This document shows, piece by piece, positions 16,801 to 25,022 of a stretch of DNA of 32,923 nucleotides (position 1 is the stretch's first letter; each line of letters starts with the position of its first letter). A model generated the notes under the pieces. The model ran no database searches. It was given only the letters and a program-made list of their open reading frames with translations, and was not told where the DNA came from. The stretch is taken from assembly GCF_000821245.2 (NCBI RefSeq), contig NZ_LN611425.1, forward strand, positions 1,279,748 to 1,312,670. Direction: 5' to 3'. Source of the DNA: Virgibacillus senegalensis (lineage in GTDB: Bacteria > Bacillota > Bacilli > Bacillales > Amphibacillaceae). The position numbers were made by a program, and so were the translations under genes.

Positions 16801-17093
16801 GTAGTCCGTGAACACATAGTCGACATCCAAGTTCTTTCTTTTCATACAAGCTACAATCTAAATTACTTTCATTATCTCCATATTACTCTTTCTTTTTTCT
16901 TTACGGTAGGTTTTTACTGCAGAATGATATAAAACACACAAGAAGGCCTGTTTAGCTGTGGAAAAAGCTAGACTCCAACCGGAATCGAACGGTCCAAAAA
17001 GCCAGCCATATGTGCCTGGGTTTTCCGGAGATGCATCGTCCATGCTTCCTCTGACAAGAAGACAACAAGTTTTTATAAAAAATAAAATAAAAT
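16801..17093 (-). other. Intergenic region with a GC-richer structured segment
   Basis: Between the ktrA promoter and the Nudix terminator lies a segment, 16965-17045, that is more GC-rich than its flanks and looks conserved rather than random. On the minus strand CTCC-GGAA-AACC (17030-17019) can pair with GGTT-GGAG (16980-16973), closing a branched stem with a GGAA bulge. Open frames of about 60 codons cross it but lack a properly spaced ribosome binding site. I cannot assign it to a known RNA family; it could be a small RNA or an interspersed repeat. Confidence 0.3.
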
Positions 17094-17124
17094 AAAAAAG
17101 CAGGAACCTTCTCTAGGTTCCTGC
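17094..17124 (-). terminator. Terminator of the Nudix gene
   Basis: GCAGGAACC and GGTTCCTGC form a perfect 9 bp stem with a 7-base loop, followed on the minus strand by TTTTTTATTTTATTTT; it is also A/T-flanked in the other direction. Confidence 0.93.
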
Positions 17125-17151
17125 AAAAAAACAAGCAACTTATCGATCGGC

Positions 17152-17778
17152 CTACTTTCTTTGCGCCTTTACTATTTCCACAAAGTGAGCCATGATTCTT
17201 GCCGTTAGCCCCCAGATGACTTTGTCCTCGTATTGATAAAAATATTCATCCATTTTCAATGGCCGCCATTCATAATCTCTTCCGCCTGCTACAAGTTCAA
17301 ACGGAAAATCTTCCTGGGGTTCGATTTGCATGTTCACTTTATGAATAACAGGTTTTGTTTCCAAAAAGAACGACAATGGAACGGTAAAAACTTCTTCCAC
17401 TTCCTCGTGATTAAGCTTGATCGTTGCGTTTTTGTCAATGAATCCGACAAAAGGATAAACAATCATTCCAAAGGGAGATACCATATAATCAATCGGATAT
17501 ACATCGTCAATGTCTTTTGAGTTGATTCCCAATTCTTCGATCGTTTCCCGGATAGCAGCCCCCTCAGGGGAATCATCCGCAGGGTCGATTTTTCCGCCGG
17601 GAAAACAAATGTCACCTGGCTGCCTTCTTAATGTATGAGATCGTGTTTCAAATAAAACATGCAGTTCTCCTTCTTTCTCCAATAGAGGCAGCAGGACAGC
17701 AAACTTTGCGAATTGCTCACTACCAAGAATGACTGGTTTGTGGGTGCGCAATTTATTCAATATTTGGTTTGCGTTCAT
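17152..17778 (-). CDS. Nudix hydrolase, coenzyme A pyrophosphatase type
   Basis: Protein of 208 residues. The Nudix box is GGKIDPADDSPEGAAIRETI followed by EELGI, with the metal-binding REx2EE. It is preceded by TRSHTLRRQPGDICFPGG, the UPF0035/NUDIX_CoA signature (LR.H.G...FPGG) that marks enzymes splitting CoA into 3',5'-ADP and 4'-phosphopantetheine. The usual His of that signature is Gln here (RRQPGD), so substrate preference may differ. ATG at 17778 has AGAGGTG ten bases upstream. It is a single gene with a strong terminator. Confidence 0.85.
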   Translation of the reverse strand: MNANQILNKLRTHKPVILGSEQFAKFAVLLPLLEKEGELHVLFETRSHTLRRQPGDICFPGGKIDPADDSPEGAAIRETIEELGINSKDIDDVYPIDYMVSPFGMIVYPFVGFIDKNATIKLNHEEVEEVFTVPLSFFLETKPVIHKVNMQIEPQEDFPFELVAGGRDYEWRPLKMDEYFYQYEDKVIWGLTARIMAHFVEIVKAQRK

Positions 17779-18007
17779 TTCGTGTTCACCTCTACTTCCT
17801 GCCCCTATTGTACCATGTGAAAAGCCGCACTACTTTAACAACGATTAACGGATGCAACAAACAACTACAAGAATGCCAAAAGTCTATTTTTACAGTGTAT
17901 GCTTATTGTTACTCCTAAAATGAGTTTATTGAAAGACATCCTCTTTCTTCTTTCGGTAGAAAGGTTTCAAGTTCCAAAACTGCCATCCGCAGACTACCTC
18001 TGTATCC

Positions 18008-18814
18008 TCATTGATGTTTAACTTTCAGCCATTGACGGGCGAAGTCCACCATCGGACACTGTCTGATCAGTTTTGCATCAGCCGCTCCTATTTTAGCCAC
18101 CGTGACGGGGTTACTTTTTTCATAATCCTCCCCTAACTCGGAAAACACATCGGAATCATATACAATTTCCTGATACGTTTTCCAGACTCGATTGCCGTTT
18201 TCCAACATAGCTGTTCCTTTATTTTCTTTCTTGCGGTTTAAAATGGCATGTTCTGCTAAATGCAGGGACGTACTGCTATCATGCTCGACTCCCAGTAGGA
18301 GAATAAAGCCGTCCAATTGATATATTTTTGCCAATGGAGAAGTTTCGCCAAATCCTTCAGCTAACGGCTGTTCTTCAAGAATTTCCGCTGCATGCTTCCC
18401 CCAAGCTGAAAACGAATAGGTTGGATGATTGCTCCTCTTCACACCCGGAAAGCTGCGAAATGCTTCGGCTATGGCTCCCATACCACGCGTAGGTGTAACC
18501 GCCGGGTCAAATGCCGGCATTTCCTCACGTATAATTTGCCACCATTCCTTTGGTACAGGCGGTCTCTCCCAGCTGCTCGGATCAGAATTTTCACCCGTCT
18601 GGGCAGGCATCACAATCGTCCCTGATATTCCAACAGTATCCATCAGTGCTTGAATAACAGCAATCGGACCGCCGCATACCCAGCCTAATGAACTTAGCGA
18701 GGAATGAACTATCACTACCATTCCTTCTGTTAACCCCAGTTGTTTGAATTGCTGATGAAGACTTGTTCTCGTATTAGGTCTGACTAATTTTTCCATTACA
18801 GATTGTTCACTCAT
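18008..18814 (-). CDS. AAC(3)-family N-acetyltransferase (YokD-like)
   Basis: Protein of 268 residues of the antibiotic acetyltransferase family (aminoglycoside 3-N-acetyltransferase). Seen motifs: MVVIVHSSLSSLGWVCGG near residue 32, where VHSSLS is the family's acetyl-CoA-site signature; GTIVMPAQT; the RGMGAIAEAFRS segment; RSNHPTYSFSAWG; and the LLGVEHDSSTSLHLAEH motif with the conserved His and Glu. Chromosomal Bacillus members (YokD, BA2930-like) acetylate some aminoglycosides weakly or have other substrates; true resistance cannot be inferred. The start is ATG at 18814, with AGGGGGAG seven bases upstream; the frame continues to 18886 without support. The 17779-18007 gap shows no clear feature. 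Confidence 0.87.
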   Translation of the reverse strand: MSEQSVMEKLVRPNTRTSLHQQFKQLGLTEGMVVIVHSSLSSLGWVCGGPIAVIQALMDTVGISGTIVMPAQTGENSDPSSWERPPVPKEWWQIIREEMPAFDPAVTPTRGMGAIAEAFRSFPGVKRSNHPTYSFSAWGKHAAEILEEQPLAEGFGETSPLAKIYQLDGFILLLGVEHDSSTSLHLAEHAILNRKKENKGTAMLENGNRVWKTYQEIVYDSDVFSELGEDYEKSNPVTVAKIGAADAKLIRQCPMVDFARQWLKVKHQ

Positions 18815-18951
18815 TATGCTGCTCCCCCTAGATTTCACTGATAAACTGGCTTTTACTTGAAGTTCCCTGGGTTCCTGCCCTCTCAACCATTTATTGACTT
18901 TTCTTTTCTCTTCATCTTACCGTTTTTATACAAATAGATAAAGAAAACAGG

Positions 18952-18979
18952 AAAAAACCGGAAGCCTCACTACTTCCGG
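18952..18979 (-). terminator. Terminator of the BCCT transporter gene
   Basis: CCGGAAG and CTTCCGG form a 7 bp GC-rich stem with an 8-base loop and, on the minus strand, a following TTTTTT. It lies directly after the stop at 18986. Confidence 0.88.
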
Positions 18980-18985
18980 TCGTTG

Positions 18986-20539
18986 TTACGTTCTATCTCG
19001 TTTATTTGCTTCCCTGCTGATTCGTTGAAAGCGTCTCACATCCGCTTTCCGGACTGGCAGTGGTTCCTTGCTTAGCAGTTTGATGATCGCTGTCATCAGC
19101 AATAATAAAATGATGGTAAACGGGAGAGCAGCAATCAACGAAGCTGTCTGCAATGCATCCAATCCTCCGGTGAAAAGCAGAACAGCTGCAATGGCCGCCA
19201 TTAAAAATCCCCATACAAACTTGGCGAATCTGGGAGGATGCAGACTGCCGTAAGCCGTCATACTGCCTAGAATATAGGTGGCGGAATCGGCAGAGGTCAC
19301 AAGAAAGGTGAAAATCAACAGGATTGACAAGATGGACATCAGCATACTAAACGGAAGATTATCGAATAACTGGAACAGCGCAGAGGCGACATCTGCATTG
19401 ACCGCTTCAGCTATGTCTGCACCCTGATTTAAATCAAGCCATAATGCTGTCCCTCCGAATCCGGCAATCCACAAGCAGGCAATCAAAGGGGGGATCACCA
19501 TCACACCTAATATAAACTGGCGTATGGTACGGCCGCGTGATACTCTGGCCACGAACGCCCCGACGAATGGGGACCAGGCGATGGCCCACGCCCAATAAAA
19601 GATCGTCCATTCCCGAACCCACGTCCCCTCTTTGTATGGTTGCATACGAAAGCTGTAAGAAATGAAATTGGCGAAGTAATCTCCAATCCCGAGTGTGAAT
19701 GTCTCGAGAATGAATACAGTGGGTCCGACCATCATCACAAACAACAACAGCCCCAAAGCCAAACCAAGATTCAAGTTGCTTAAGTAACGGATCCCTTTAT
19801 CAAGTCCTGTGGCAGAGGAAAACATGTAAGCTATGAGCAGTACAGCCATGATAATAACCTGAATGATACCTGAGTTTTCGATTCCCATAACAGAATGAAG
19901 TCCGCCGTTCATTTGTAGGATGCCGAGGCCAAGTGACGTTGCAATTCCCATAACCGTGGCAATGACGGCCAAAGAATCAATGGTGTTTTTCACAAGAGGA
20001 TTTCTGCCAGTTACAGGTTCCAATGCTGTAGAAATCAATCCGTTTTCCTGTTTACGGAATTGCAGAAAAGCAATCGCTAATCCGACAATGGCAAACACAG
20101 ACCATTGGCTCACTCCCCAGTGAAAAAAAGCATACCCCATCGCCACTCTTGCAGCCTCTTCTGTTTCCCCTTCCATTCCCATAAAAGGGGTATTAAAAAA
20201 GTGACTCATCGGCTCCGCGACACCCCAAAACACCAAGCCTACTCCAAACCCTGCGGAAAACAACATCCCCACCCAAGTAAAAAACGGAAATTCGGGTTTT
20301 TCGCCCTCCTTCCCCAAACGGATCGCACCGAATTTACTGACTGCTAAACCAATTAAAAAGACAATCAGTATAAAAACACCAAATAAGTAAAGCCAGCCAA
20401 AATTAATGGTAGTAAAGTCAAACAGCCTGCCGGCAACGGCCCCAAATTCTTTCGGCATTAAGGCACCTAAAAGGACTAATGCCAGGATGATTACAGCTGA
20501 TATGGAGAAGACCGGATTACGCCATATGTTGTTTTTCAC
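18986..20539 (-). CDS. opuD: BCCT family glycine betaine transporter (OpuD-like)
   Basis: Integral membrane protein of 517 residues with about 12 helices, of the betaine/carnitine/choline transporter family. The Na+-site and unwound helix region is seen as SAGFGVGLVFWGVAEPMSHF. The family signature in helix 8 reads FYWAWAIAWSPFVGAFVARV followed by SRGRTIR. It should take up osmoprotectants with Na+ under high osmolarity. The second aromatic of the WW pair found in several characterised members is Ala here (W-A-I-A-W), which might affect substrate choice. The start is GTG at 20539, seven bases after GGAGGG. The name is by family likeness; choline or carnitine as substrate is possible. Confidence 0.87.
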   Translation of the reverse strand: MKNNIWRNPVFSISAVIILALVLLGALMPKEFGAVAGRLFDFTTINFGWLYLFGVFILIVFLIGLAVSKFGAIRLGKEGEKPEFPFFTWVGMLFSAGFGVGLVFWGVAEPMSHFFNTPFMGMEGETEEAARVAMGYAFFHWGVSQWSVFAIVGLAIAFLQFRKQENGLISTALEPVTGRNPLVKNTIDSLAVIATVMGIATSLGLGILQMNGGLHSVMGIENSGIIQVIIMAVLLIAYMFSSATGLDKGIRYLSNLNLGLALGLLLFVMMVGPTVFILETFTLGIGDYFANFISYSFRMQPYKEGTWVREWTIFYWAWAIAWSPFVGAFVARVSRGRTIRQFILGVMVIPPLIACLWIAGFGGTALWLDLNQGADIAEAVNADVASALFQLFDNLPFSMLMSILSILLIFTFLVTSADSATYILGSMTAYGSLHPPRFAKFVWGFLMAAIAAVLLFTGGLDALQTASLIAALPFTIILLLLMTAIIKLLSKEPLPVRKADVRRFQRISREANKRDRT

Positions 20540-20670
20540 TCAGAAACCCTCCCTGACTATAACTATTACGTTTTTACTCTCTCCAACTTCTAGTCGCTTA
20601 TGAGCTTATCAAGAGTAAATATGGTGATAAAGTGAAAACTAACTGCATCGTTAAATCAGGAGGTATAAAA

Positions 20671-20832
20671 ATGAAAAAACGTTATGACGAATATCGAACA
20701 GGACAGGGCGTTCCGGTGGGAGGACAATATCAATGCCAATCCGGAAAAAAAGCAACGTTCAACGAAGGTGATGAATTTCCAATGTGCCCGGTTACAGGCG
20801 AAGAAACGACTTGGACACACGAAGACAGATAA
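20671..20832 (+). CDS. Small YjzC-like protein
   Basis: A 53-residue protein, ATG at 20671 with a perfect AGGAGGT upstream and its own terminator. The sequence reads RYDEYRTGQGVPVGGQYQCQ and then a GDEFPMCPVTGEETTW block. The GQxVPVxGQY and GxxFPxxP pattern recalls the YjzC family of tiny Bacillus proteins. Two cysteines (Cys22 and Cys39), at the positions of a beta-hairpin pair, could hold a metal or disulphide, but a full zinc ribbon is absent. Function unknown. Confidence 0.7.
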   Translation: MKKRYDEYRTGQGVPVGGQYQCQSGKKATFNEGDEFPMCPVTGEETTWTHEDR

Positions 20833-20842
20833 AAAGTTCATC

Positions 20843-20884
20843 AAACCAGAGCTCCGATTAACCAGACTGGATGCTCTGGTTTTA
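20843..20884 (+). terminator. Terminator of the YjzC-like gene
   Basis: AAACCAGAGC and GCTCTGGTTT pair (10 bp) around a 19-base partly paired loop, followed by a short T-run. Confidence 0.8.
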
Positions 20885-20960
20885 CCTGATCCCTCATCTC
20901 CTCCAAGGAAATTTATGTTAAACTTACGACAAAGGTATCATGACTTAGGGGGAAAGGTAG

Positions 20961-21134
20961 TTGAGATTCACTCTCTACATTGGCCTGCTGTTAGGATTTA
21001 CACTTGCTTTCTTTATCGTCAGCATATGGAAAAATGAATTCGTTTGGAGTTGGTGGTTTAGCACCATGATCGGCAGTTCAATTGGCTGTTTGATCATGCG
21101 TTTTATCATCAAACAAATGAGCAAAAATAAGTGA
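20961..21134 (+). CDS. Small two-helix membrane protein with TTG start
   Basis: A 57-residue protein that is easy to miss because it starts at TTG (20961-20963). GGGGGAAAGG lies directly upstream as ribosome binding site. The product reads MRFTLYIGLLLGFTLAFFIV (first transmembrane helix), then SIWKNEFVWSWWFS, a second helix MIGSSIGCLIMRFII, and a basic end KQMSKNK. It is a typical small Bacillus membrane protein; no family is recognised. It precedes the histidine phosphatase gene by 110 bases on the same strand. Confidence 0.65.
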   Translation: MRFTLYIGLLLGFTLAFFIVSIWKNEFVWSWWFSTMIGSSIGCLIMRFIIKQMSKNK

Positions 21135-21244
21135 CTTTCTCTTATTTGCAAGTCGTCACATTACTCAGGATTTTCACATTGTCACTAAATTTTCTGTTTG
21201 ATATCTAGCAATCTAGCAAATCATAGAAAGGATGGGTTGAATCT

Positions 21245-21814
21245 TTGGGAAAAGTAGTTTTAGTTAAGCACGCAAAACCGATCATTACCCCTGCGGTCCC
21301 CTCACCTCATTGGGAGCTTTCCAGTGAGGGAATTAAGCAGGCCGAAAACTTATCTCGCAAGCTAGACAAATATTCTATTGATACGATTTTTTCCAGTGAG
21401 GAACCGAAAGCGATTCAAACCGCCAAAACAGTTTCCAAACAGTTGAATTGTCCAATCGCAATCAAAAAAAATCTACACGAACATGAACGTCTCAAAAACC
21501 AAAAGATCTACCCGGAAAAGGAGTGGAAAAGGTTGATTGATGCGTTTTTCACCCGCCCGGACGAGTTAATATTTGGCGAAGAAACAGCTGTTCAAGCCCG
21601 TGAACGATTCGATAGGGCAATGAAATCACTTCTAGCTGATCGAACAGCACAGCAAGACAAGGTCATCGTCACACATGGCACTGTCATCTCCCTTTTTGTT
21701 GAAAAATATAATTCTGTAAAAGGGTTCGAACTTTGGAATAAGCTAGGTCTACCTTCTTATGTAGAACTTGATGCTAAAACCTTTCGTTTGCTCGAAACAG
21801 TGAATTTGGATTAA
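21245..21814 (+). CDS. Histidine phosphatase family protein with altered RHG motif
   Basis: Protein of 189 residues of the phosphoglycerate mutase-like histidine phosphatase superfamily. The start is TTG at 21245 after AAAGGATGGG. The N-terminal catalytic block, normally LVRHGxx, reads VLVKHAKP: the phosphate-binding Arg is Lys and the Gly is Ala, while the nucleophilic His9 is kept. The rest is intact: SSEEPKAIQTAKTVSK (second Arg position replaced by Lys), ERFDRAMKSLL, and the second catalytic His in VIVTHGTVISLF. Substrate unknown. The replaced arginines could lower or change activity; similar Lys variants may exist in close relatives. Confidence 0.8.
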   Translation: MGKVVLVKHAKPIITPAVPSPHWELSSEGIKQAENLSRKLDKYSIDTIFSSEEPKAIQTAKTVSKQLNCPIAIKKNLHEHERLKNQKIYPEKEWKRLIDAFFTRPDELIFGEETAVQARERFDRAMKSLLADRTAQQDKVIVTHGTVISLFVEKYNSVKGFELWNKLGLPSYVELDAKTFRLLETVNLD

Positions 21815-21942
21815 GTAAAAAAAGCACACCTTGTCGTTGATACAATCGGGCAAAATCTTGTTCATTAAAATGCCACCTCATCTGCAAAAGGAAGACCAAT
21901 ATAGCTCTAGCACTTCATTTCAGAAAAAACGGAGGGACCAAT

Positions 21943-22200
21943 TTGCTGTTAAAAAGAATCATGTACGGCTTCGGGCTGTTTTCGTTTCTAAGCATCATGC
22001 TGTATTTCTGGGGGTACGCTAACGATTACAAACAGGAGTATCTGGTTTCTGGTATCAGCTTCTTTTTCCTCGCTGGTATCGTTTATTTCCTTTTTGTCTT
22101 TCTTTACTTTAAAAGCGGGATCGGAAAAAAAATCGTCTTTTGGGGATTGCTTTTGATCGTTGTCATTCTTTCGGTACTCTTGGTTAACAAGGTGATATAA
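21943..22200 (+). CDS. Small integral membrane protein, three helices
   Basis: An 85-residue protein starting at TTG (21943) six bases after GGAGGG. Three hydrophobic segments are visible (about 8-24, 34-56 and 64-83) joined by short polar loops; the first loop is NDYKQEY and the second KSGIGKK. No family is recognised. It is followed by a bidirectional terminator. Confidence 0.65.
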   Translation: MLLKRIMYGFGLFSFLSIMLYFWGYANDYKQEYLVSGISFFFLAGIVYFLFVFLYFKSGIGKKIVFWGLLLIVVILSVLLVNKVI

Positions 22201-22283
22201 AAGAGAACGTTTCATACATGACTTGAATGACATAGTCGATACAACGATACATACTAGTTTGGGAAGTGATTGATCTCAAACAA

Positions 22284-22317
22284 AAAAACCATCCTTCATA
22301 TAACCAGGATGGTTTTT
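22284..22317. terminator. Bidirectional terminator
   Basis: AAAAACCATCC and GGATGGTTTTT form a perfect 11 bp stem with a 12-base loop, between the small membrane protein gene and the convergent MazG-like gene. Confidence 0.92.
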
Positions 22318-22352
22318 CTGACTCTACAAAGATATATATATTACCCTTTAAA

Positions 22353-22721
22353 TTAGATATCCTTATTCTTCCGGTGTTTAACCTCTTCCATCTTCGCATA
22401 AAAGCTGTCCTCTAAATCAATATCAAAATAGTTGGCCATTTTTGTAATATAGGCAAGACAATCAGCGAGTTCTTTTCCGATGTCTTCTTTCACGACATTC
22501 TTCGCTTTTTCAAACGCTTCCTGCTTATCTTCTCCTGCCTGGATTGCTTTATATGTAAGGTTAAAAGCCTTTCTAAATTCTTCTGCCACCTCAGCTACTT
22601 CCGTTGTCAACAACATGTAATTATTCAATAGATCTTCCCTGCTGACTTCAAAGCTTTCTTTCCTTATTTCCCAGTTCATTTCCTTTTGAAAGGAATTGGC
22701 ATCTTGCTGCAATTGTTTCAT
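22353..22721 (-). CDS. MazG-like nucleotide pyrophosphohydrolase
   Basis: All-alpha protein of 122 residues of the MazG/dUTPase-like superfamily. The metal-binding helices are visible: TTEVAEVAEEFRKA (ExxEE pattern) and, after a 40-residue insert, GKELADCLAYITKMAN (ExxD pattern). It would hydrolyse NTPs or dNTPs to monophosphates (house-cleaning); the substrate is unknown. ATG at 22721 has AAGGAG upstream. It lies 31 bases after the permease stop on the same strand and is probably co-transcribed. It is a different subfamily from the KLVRD-type protein at 2540-2863. Confidence 0.8.
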   Translation of the reverse strand: MKQLQQDANSFQKEMNWEIRKESFEVSREDLLNNYMLLTTEVAEVAEEFRKAFNLTYKAIQAGEDKQEAFEKAKNVVKEDIGKELADCLAYITKMANYFDIDLEDSFYAKMEEVKHRKNKDI

Positions 22722-22752
22722 CTTAACACTCCTTCAATCAACGAAAAATCTT

Positions 22753-24164
22753 TTAATAAACAACATACCAAACGAATTGGATATATATCTGAACCATGAA
22801 GTAAAATACAATGCTATAGCCTAAGTTGAACCGGAAGCCATTCTTCAAAATACTCAATCCATTGGTGGCACTTAGAATAATAATCGGCAAAATCACAGGA
22901 GACAACAAGACAGAAATCACACTGCCGGATGTAAGCGACAATACCACCAGTTCAGGTGGATATGGCATCTCAACATTCTGCAAAATACCGGCAACCAGCA
23001 CGATGACCGTTAACGGACCCAATCCCAAAAAGCCGAGAAAAATCGTGGTGAACGGCAGGATGACAAGGAAATTCAAAAATGGTACCGTATCCTCCAAATA
23101 AAACAAGCCTTCTACCAGATAATTTCCTGCTCCCGATTCGTTGACCGCATAAATTAGCATCCCTGCAGCTAAAAGCAGACTGAATTGCTGGGATTTATGT
23201 TTCATTTCCTGCACAAAGTATTGTCTAGCCTGGCTGGCGAGACGTCCAGTGCGTTTTTTTATTACAAAATAACCGATGGTCCAAATAACAATCACTGGCG
23301 GTATGACGATCAACAATCCCCATCCCATTAAAAGATGGAGTAAAAAAATGGTGGTGAATAATGATACGAACAAAACAGCAAATTCCAGGACTTGCCGCCT
23401 AGACTGTCCTTTTTCCTTAGGCTCCACAAGTTTGGCGATTTCCGATTGAATCCCTGATGTAAAATCGATTCCATATTGTTTTTCTTTGCGGGAAGCAAAC
23501 CAGACTGCCAGCCCCATTCCAGCTAATGATATCATCAAGCCTTGTGCGATCGTCCAGCCTAAAGAAGCTCCCAAATGATCGACGGCAAAAGCAAAGCTCG
23601 GAATGCTGACTACCCACAAAGTCGTCAATGCAAAGGAGCGAAGCAGTGCCGTTCCCTTAAAATACTCCCAGGCTTCTCCCGTTTTATCACGCATGAATTC
23701 ATGAATAAACTGATACATCATCGGAATACAGCCAAATAAAAGAAAATAGGCAATCAGCTGATTTACCAGCATGATACCGAAGTAAAATTTCCTGCCGGTA
23801 TTCAGAAGCTTATGGGCAGCATTCATAATCGCGTCTATATAAGGTTCCTCTCGTAATATCCAGCCGATTATCGGTACAATCAGCAATAAAGCAATCAAAC
23901 TTCGCATCTGTGTAATTCCTGACAGCAAAAAGGATAAAAAGGAACCACCCGACGGAAGTTGTATTATCGTGGCTGATGCCAGCAAAAAAAGTGGCACCGA
24001 AAACGATCGAAGCGGTAAATTCCATGCTGCAAAAAGATTGCAGCAAGTCCTGCTGCTGACAATATCATTTCTCCTGTTTCTGAAGGTATCAAATAGGTAA
24101 TATAGTGCATGACAGTATAAACAAACACGGCTGCCGTAAATCCGACAGCAGCAACTTTCTTCAT
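22753..24164 (-). pseudogene. Polytopic membrane permease, frameshifted near the N-terminus
   Basis: The gene starts at ATG 24164 (TTAGGAG seven bases upstream), reads MKKVAAVGFTAAVFVYTVMH and a second helix up to ILSAAGLAAIF, then falls out of frame. The remaining 414 or more codons continue in another frame from about 24030 to the stop at 22753. The break lies at a run of five T on the minus strand (24035-24031); six T would give the smooth join LAAIFFAAWNLPLRSFSVPL. The rejoined product has about 470 residues and 11-12 transmembrane helices, including GSVISVLLSPVILPIIILS near the C-terminus, reminiscent of ion-transporter superfamily permeases. I do not recognise the exact family. It may be a real mutation, a phase-variable tract or a sequencing error. 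A GTG at 23997 could start a shorter product but lacks a clear ribosome binding site. Confidence 0.7.
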
Positions 24165-24265
24165 ATAAAAACTCCTAATCCATTTCTGACTCGTTTCTCC
24201 GTATTTACTCTATTATAGCATTAAACGGTTTTGATCCTGTAAATATGCGGCCGGCTCCAAAACTA

Positions 24266-24772
24266 TCATTCTACCAGTTTTCGCTGGATTCTTATTTGCC
24301 CACGATGATTGATTTCGTCTTCCATTACATGAAACCAAATAAAATAGTTGTTGGACGAATGGCCATCCCACTGTCTGCTTTGGTACAACCAGTCATCGTT
24401 GTGCTTTTTGAATTCCGCCAAGGTCCGGTGGCGTACCTTCTCCAGTTTATCGAGATAGTAATCGAGCGGATATCCCCTGATTTCTTCCCTCCCCTGGTTT
24501 CCCAGACTGTATGCCGCTCCCCAGTCTTTCATTTCCTGCTGGTTTGGTTCACGTCCCTCGAATAGTTCAATTTGAAAACCGAATTCCATTGCTGCCATGT
24601 GAAATAACAGTGCGCCGATAGTATTACTGTTGTTCCCCGGTAAATAATCCAGCTGCTTTGTCGTTAGCCCATGTACTGCATTCAAGGTTGTCTCTCTTGC
24701 ATAATCCATCATCGAAACCAGATGTCCGATTTGAGGTGAATATCCTGCTTTTCCCGTAATTTTATATGCCAT
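24266..24772 (-). CDS. DinB-like (DUF664-type) family protein
   Basis: Four-helix-bundle protein of 168 residues of the DinB/YfiT-like superfamily. The three metal-ligand histidines are in the right places: one in LLFHMAAMEF and two in the C-terminal helix HVMEDEINHRGQI. Family members bind Ni or Zn and some are thiol-dependent transferases (bacillithiol in Bacillus); the role here is unknown. ATG at 24772 with GGAG upstream. A second, divergently transcribed DinB protein starts 250 bases away. Confidence 0.82.
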   Translation of the reverse strand: MAYKITGKAGYSPQIGHLVSMMDYARETTLNAVHGLTTKQLDYLPGNNSNTIGALLFHMAAMEFGFQIELFEGREPNQQEMKDWGAAYSLGNQGREEIRGYPLDYYLDKLEKVRHRTLAEFKKHNDDWLYQSRQWDGHSSNNYFIWFHVMEDEINHRGQIRIQRKLVE

Positions 24773-24947
24773 CCTTAACTCCTTTAGTTACTTTTCTTAT
24801 AAAACGACCTGGAAAGGAACTGCAACAGATCGTATTTTACATCATCTATATACTTCTCTCGAATTTATGTCAGAATATTTTAAATGCATTTTCGTATCAT
24901 TATAACAGACATTCCCAGCGCACGAATATTAGCTAACAAGGAGGAAT

Positions 24948-24989
24948 ATGTGTGTTTCTGACGAATCAGACTTTATTGCACCATCATAG
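24948..24989 (+). CDS. Possible leader peptide of 13 residues
   Basis: A perfect ribosome binding site, AAGGAGGA, lies close before ATG at 24948. The short frame reads MCVSDESDFIAPS and stops 33 bases ahead of the DinB gene start. It may be a translated leader that affects the downstream gene, or a relic start. There is no direct evidence of translation. Confidence 0.3.
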   Translation: MCVSDESDFIAPS

Positions 24990-25022
24990 AATAACAATAG
25001 GAATAAGGAGAGGAGCGGTAAG

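Noticed and set aside
16973-17045. tRNA-like T-arm (TTCGATTCC with flanking ACCG/CGGT) on the minus strand
   Set aside because: The loop would be eight bases instead of seven, and no acceptor stem or anticodon arm can be drawn around it.
16858-17134. Two overlapping open frames of about 60 codons on the minus strand
   Set aside because: No ribosome binding site at proper spacing, no recognisable protein features, and they lie across the promoter and structured segment.
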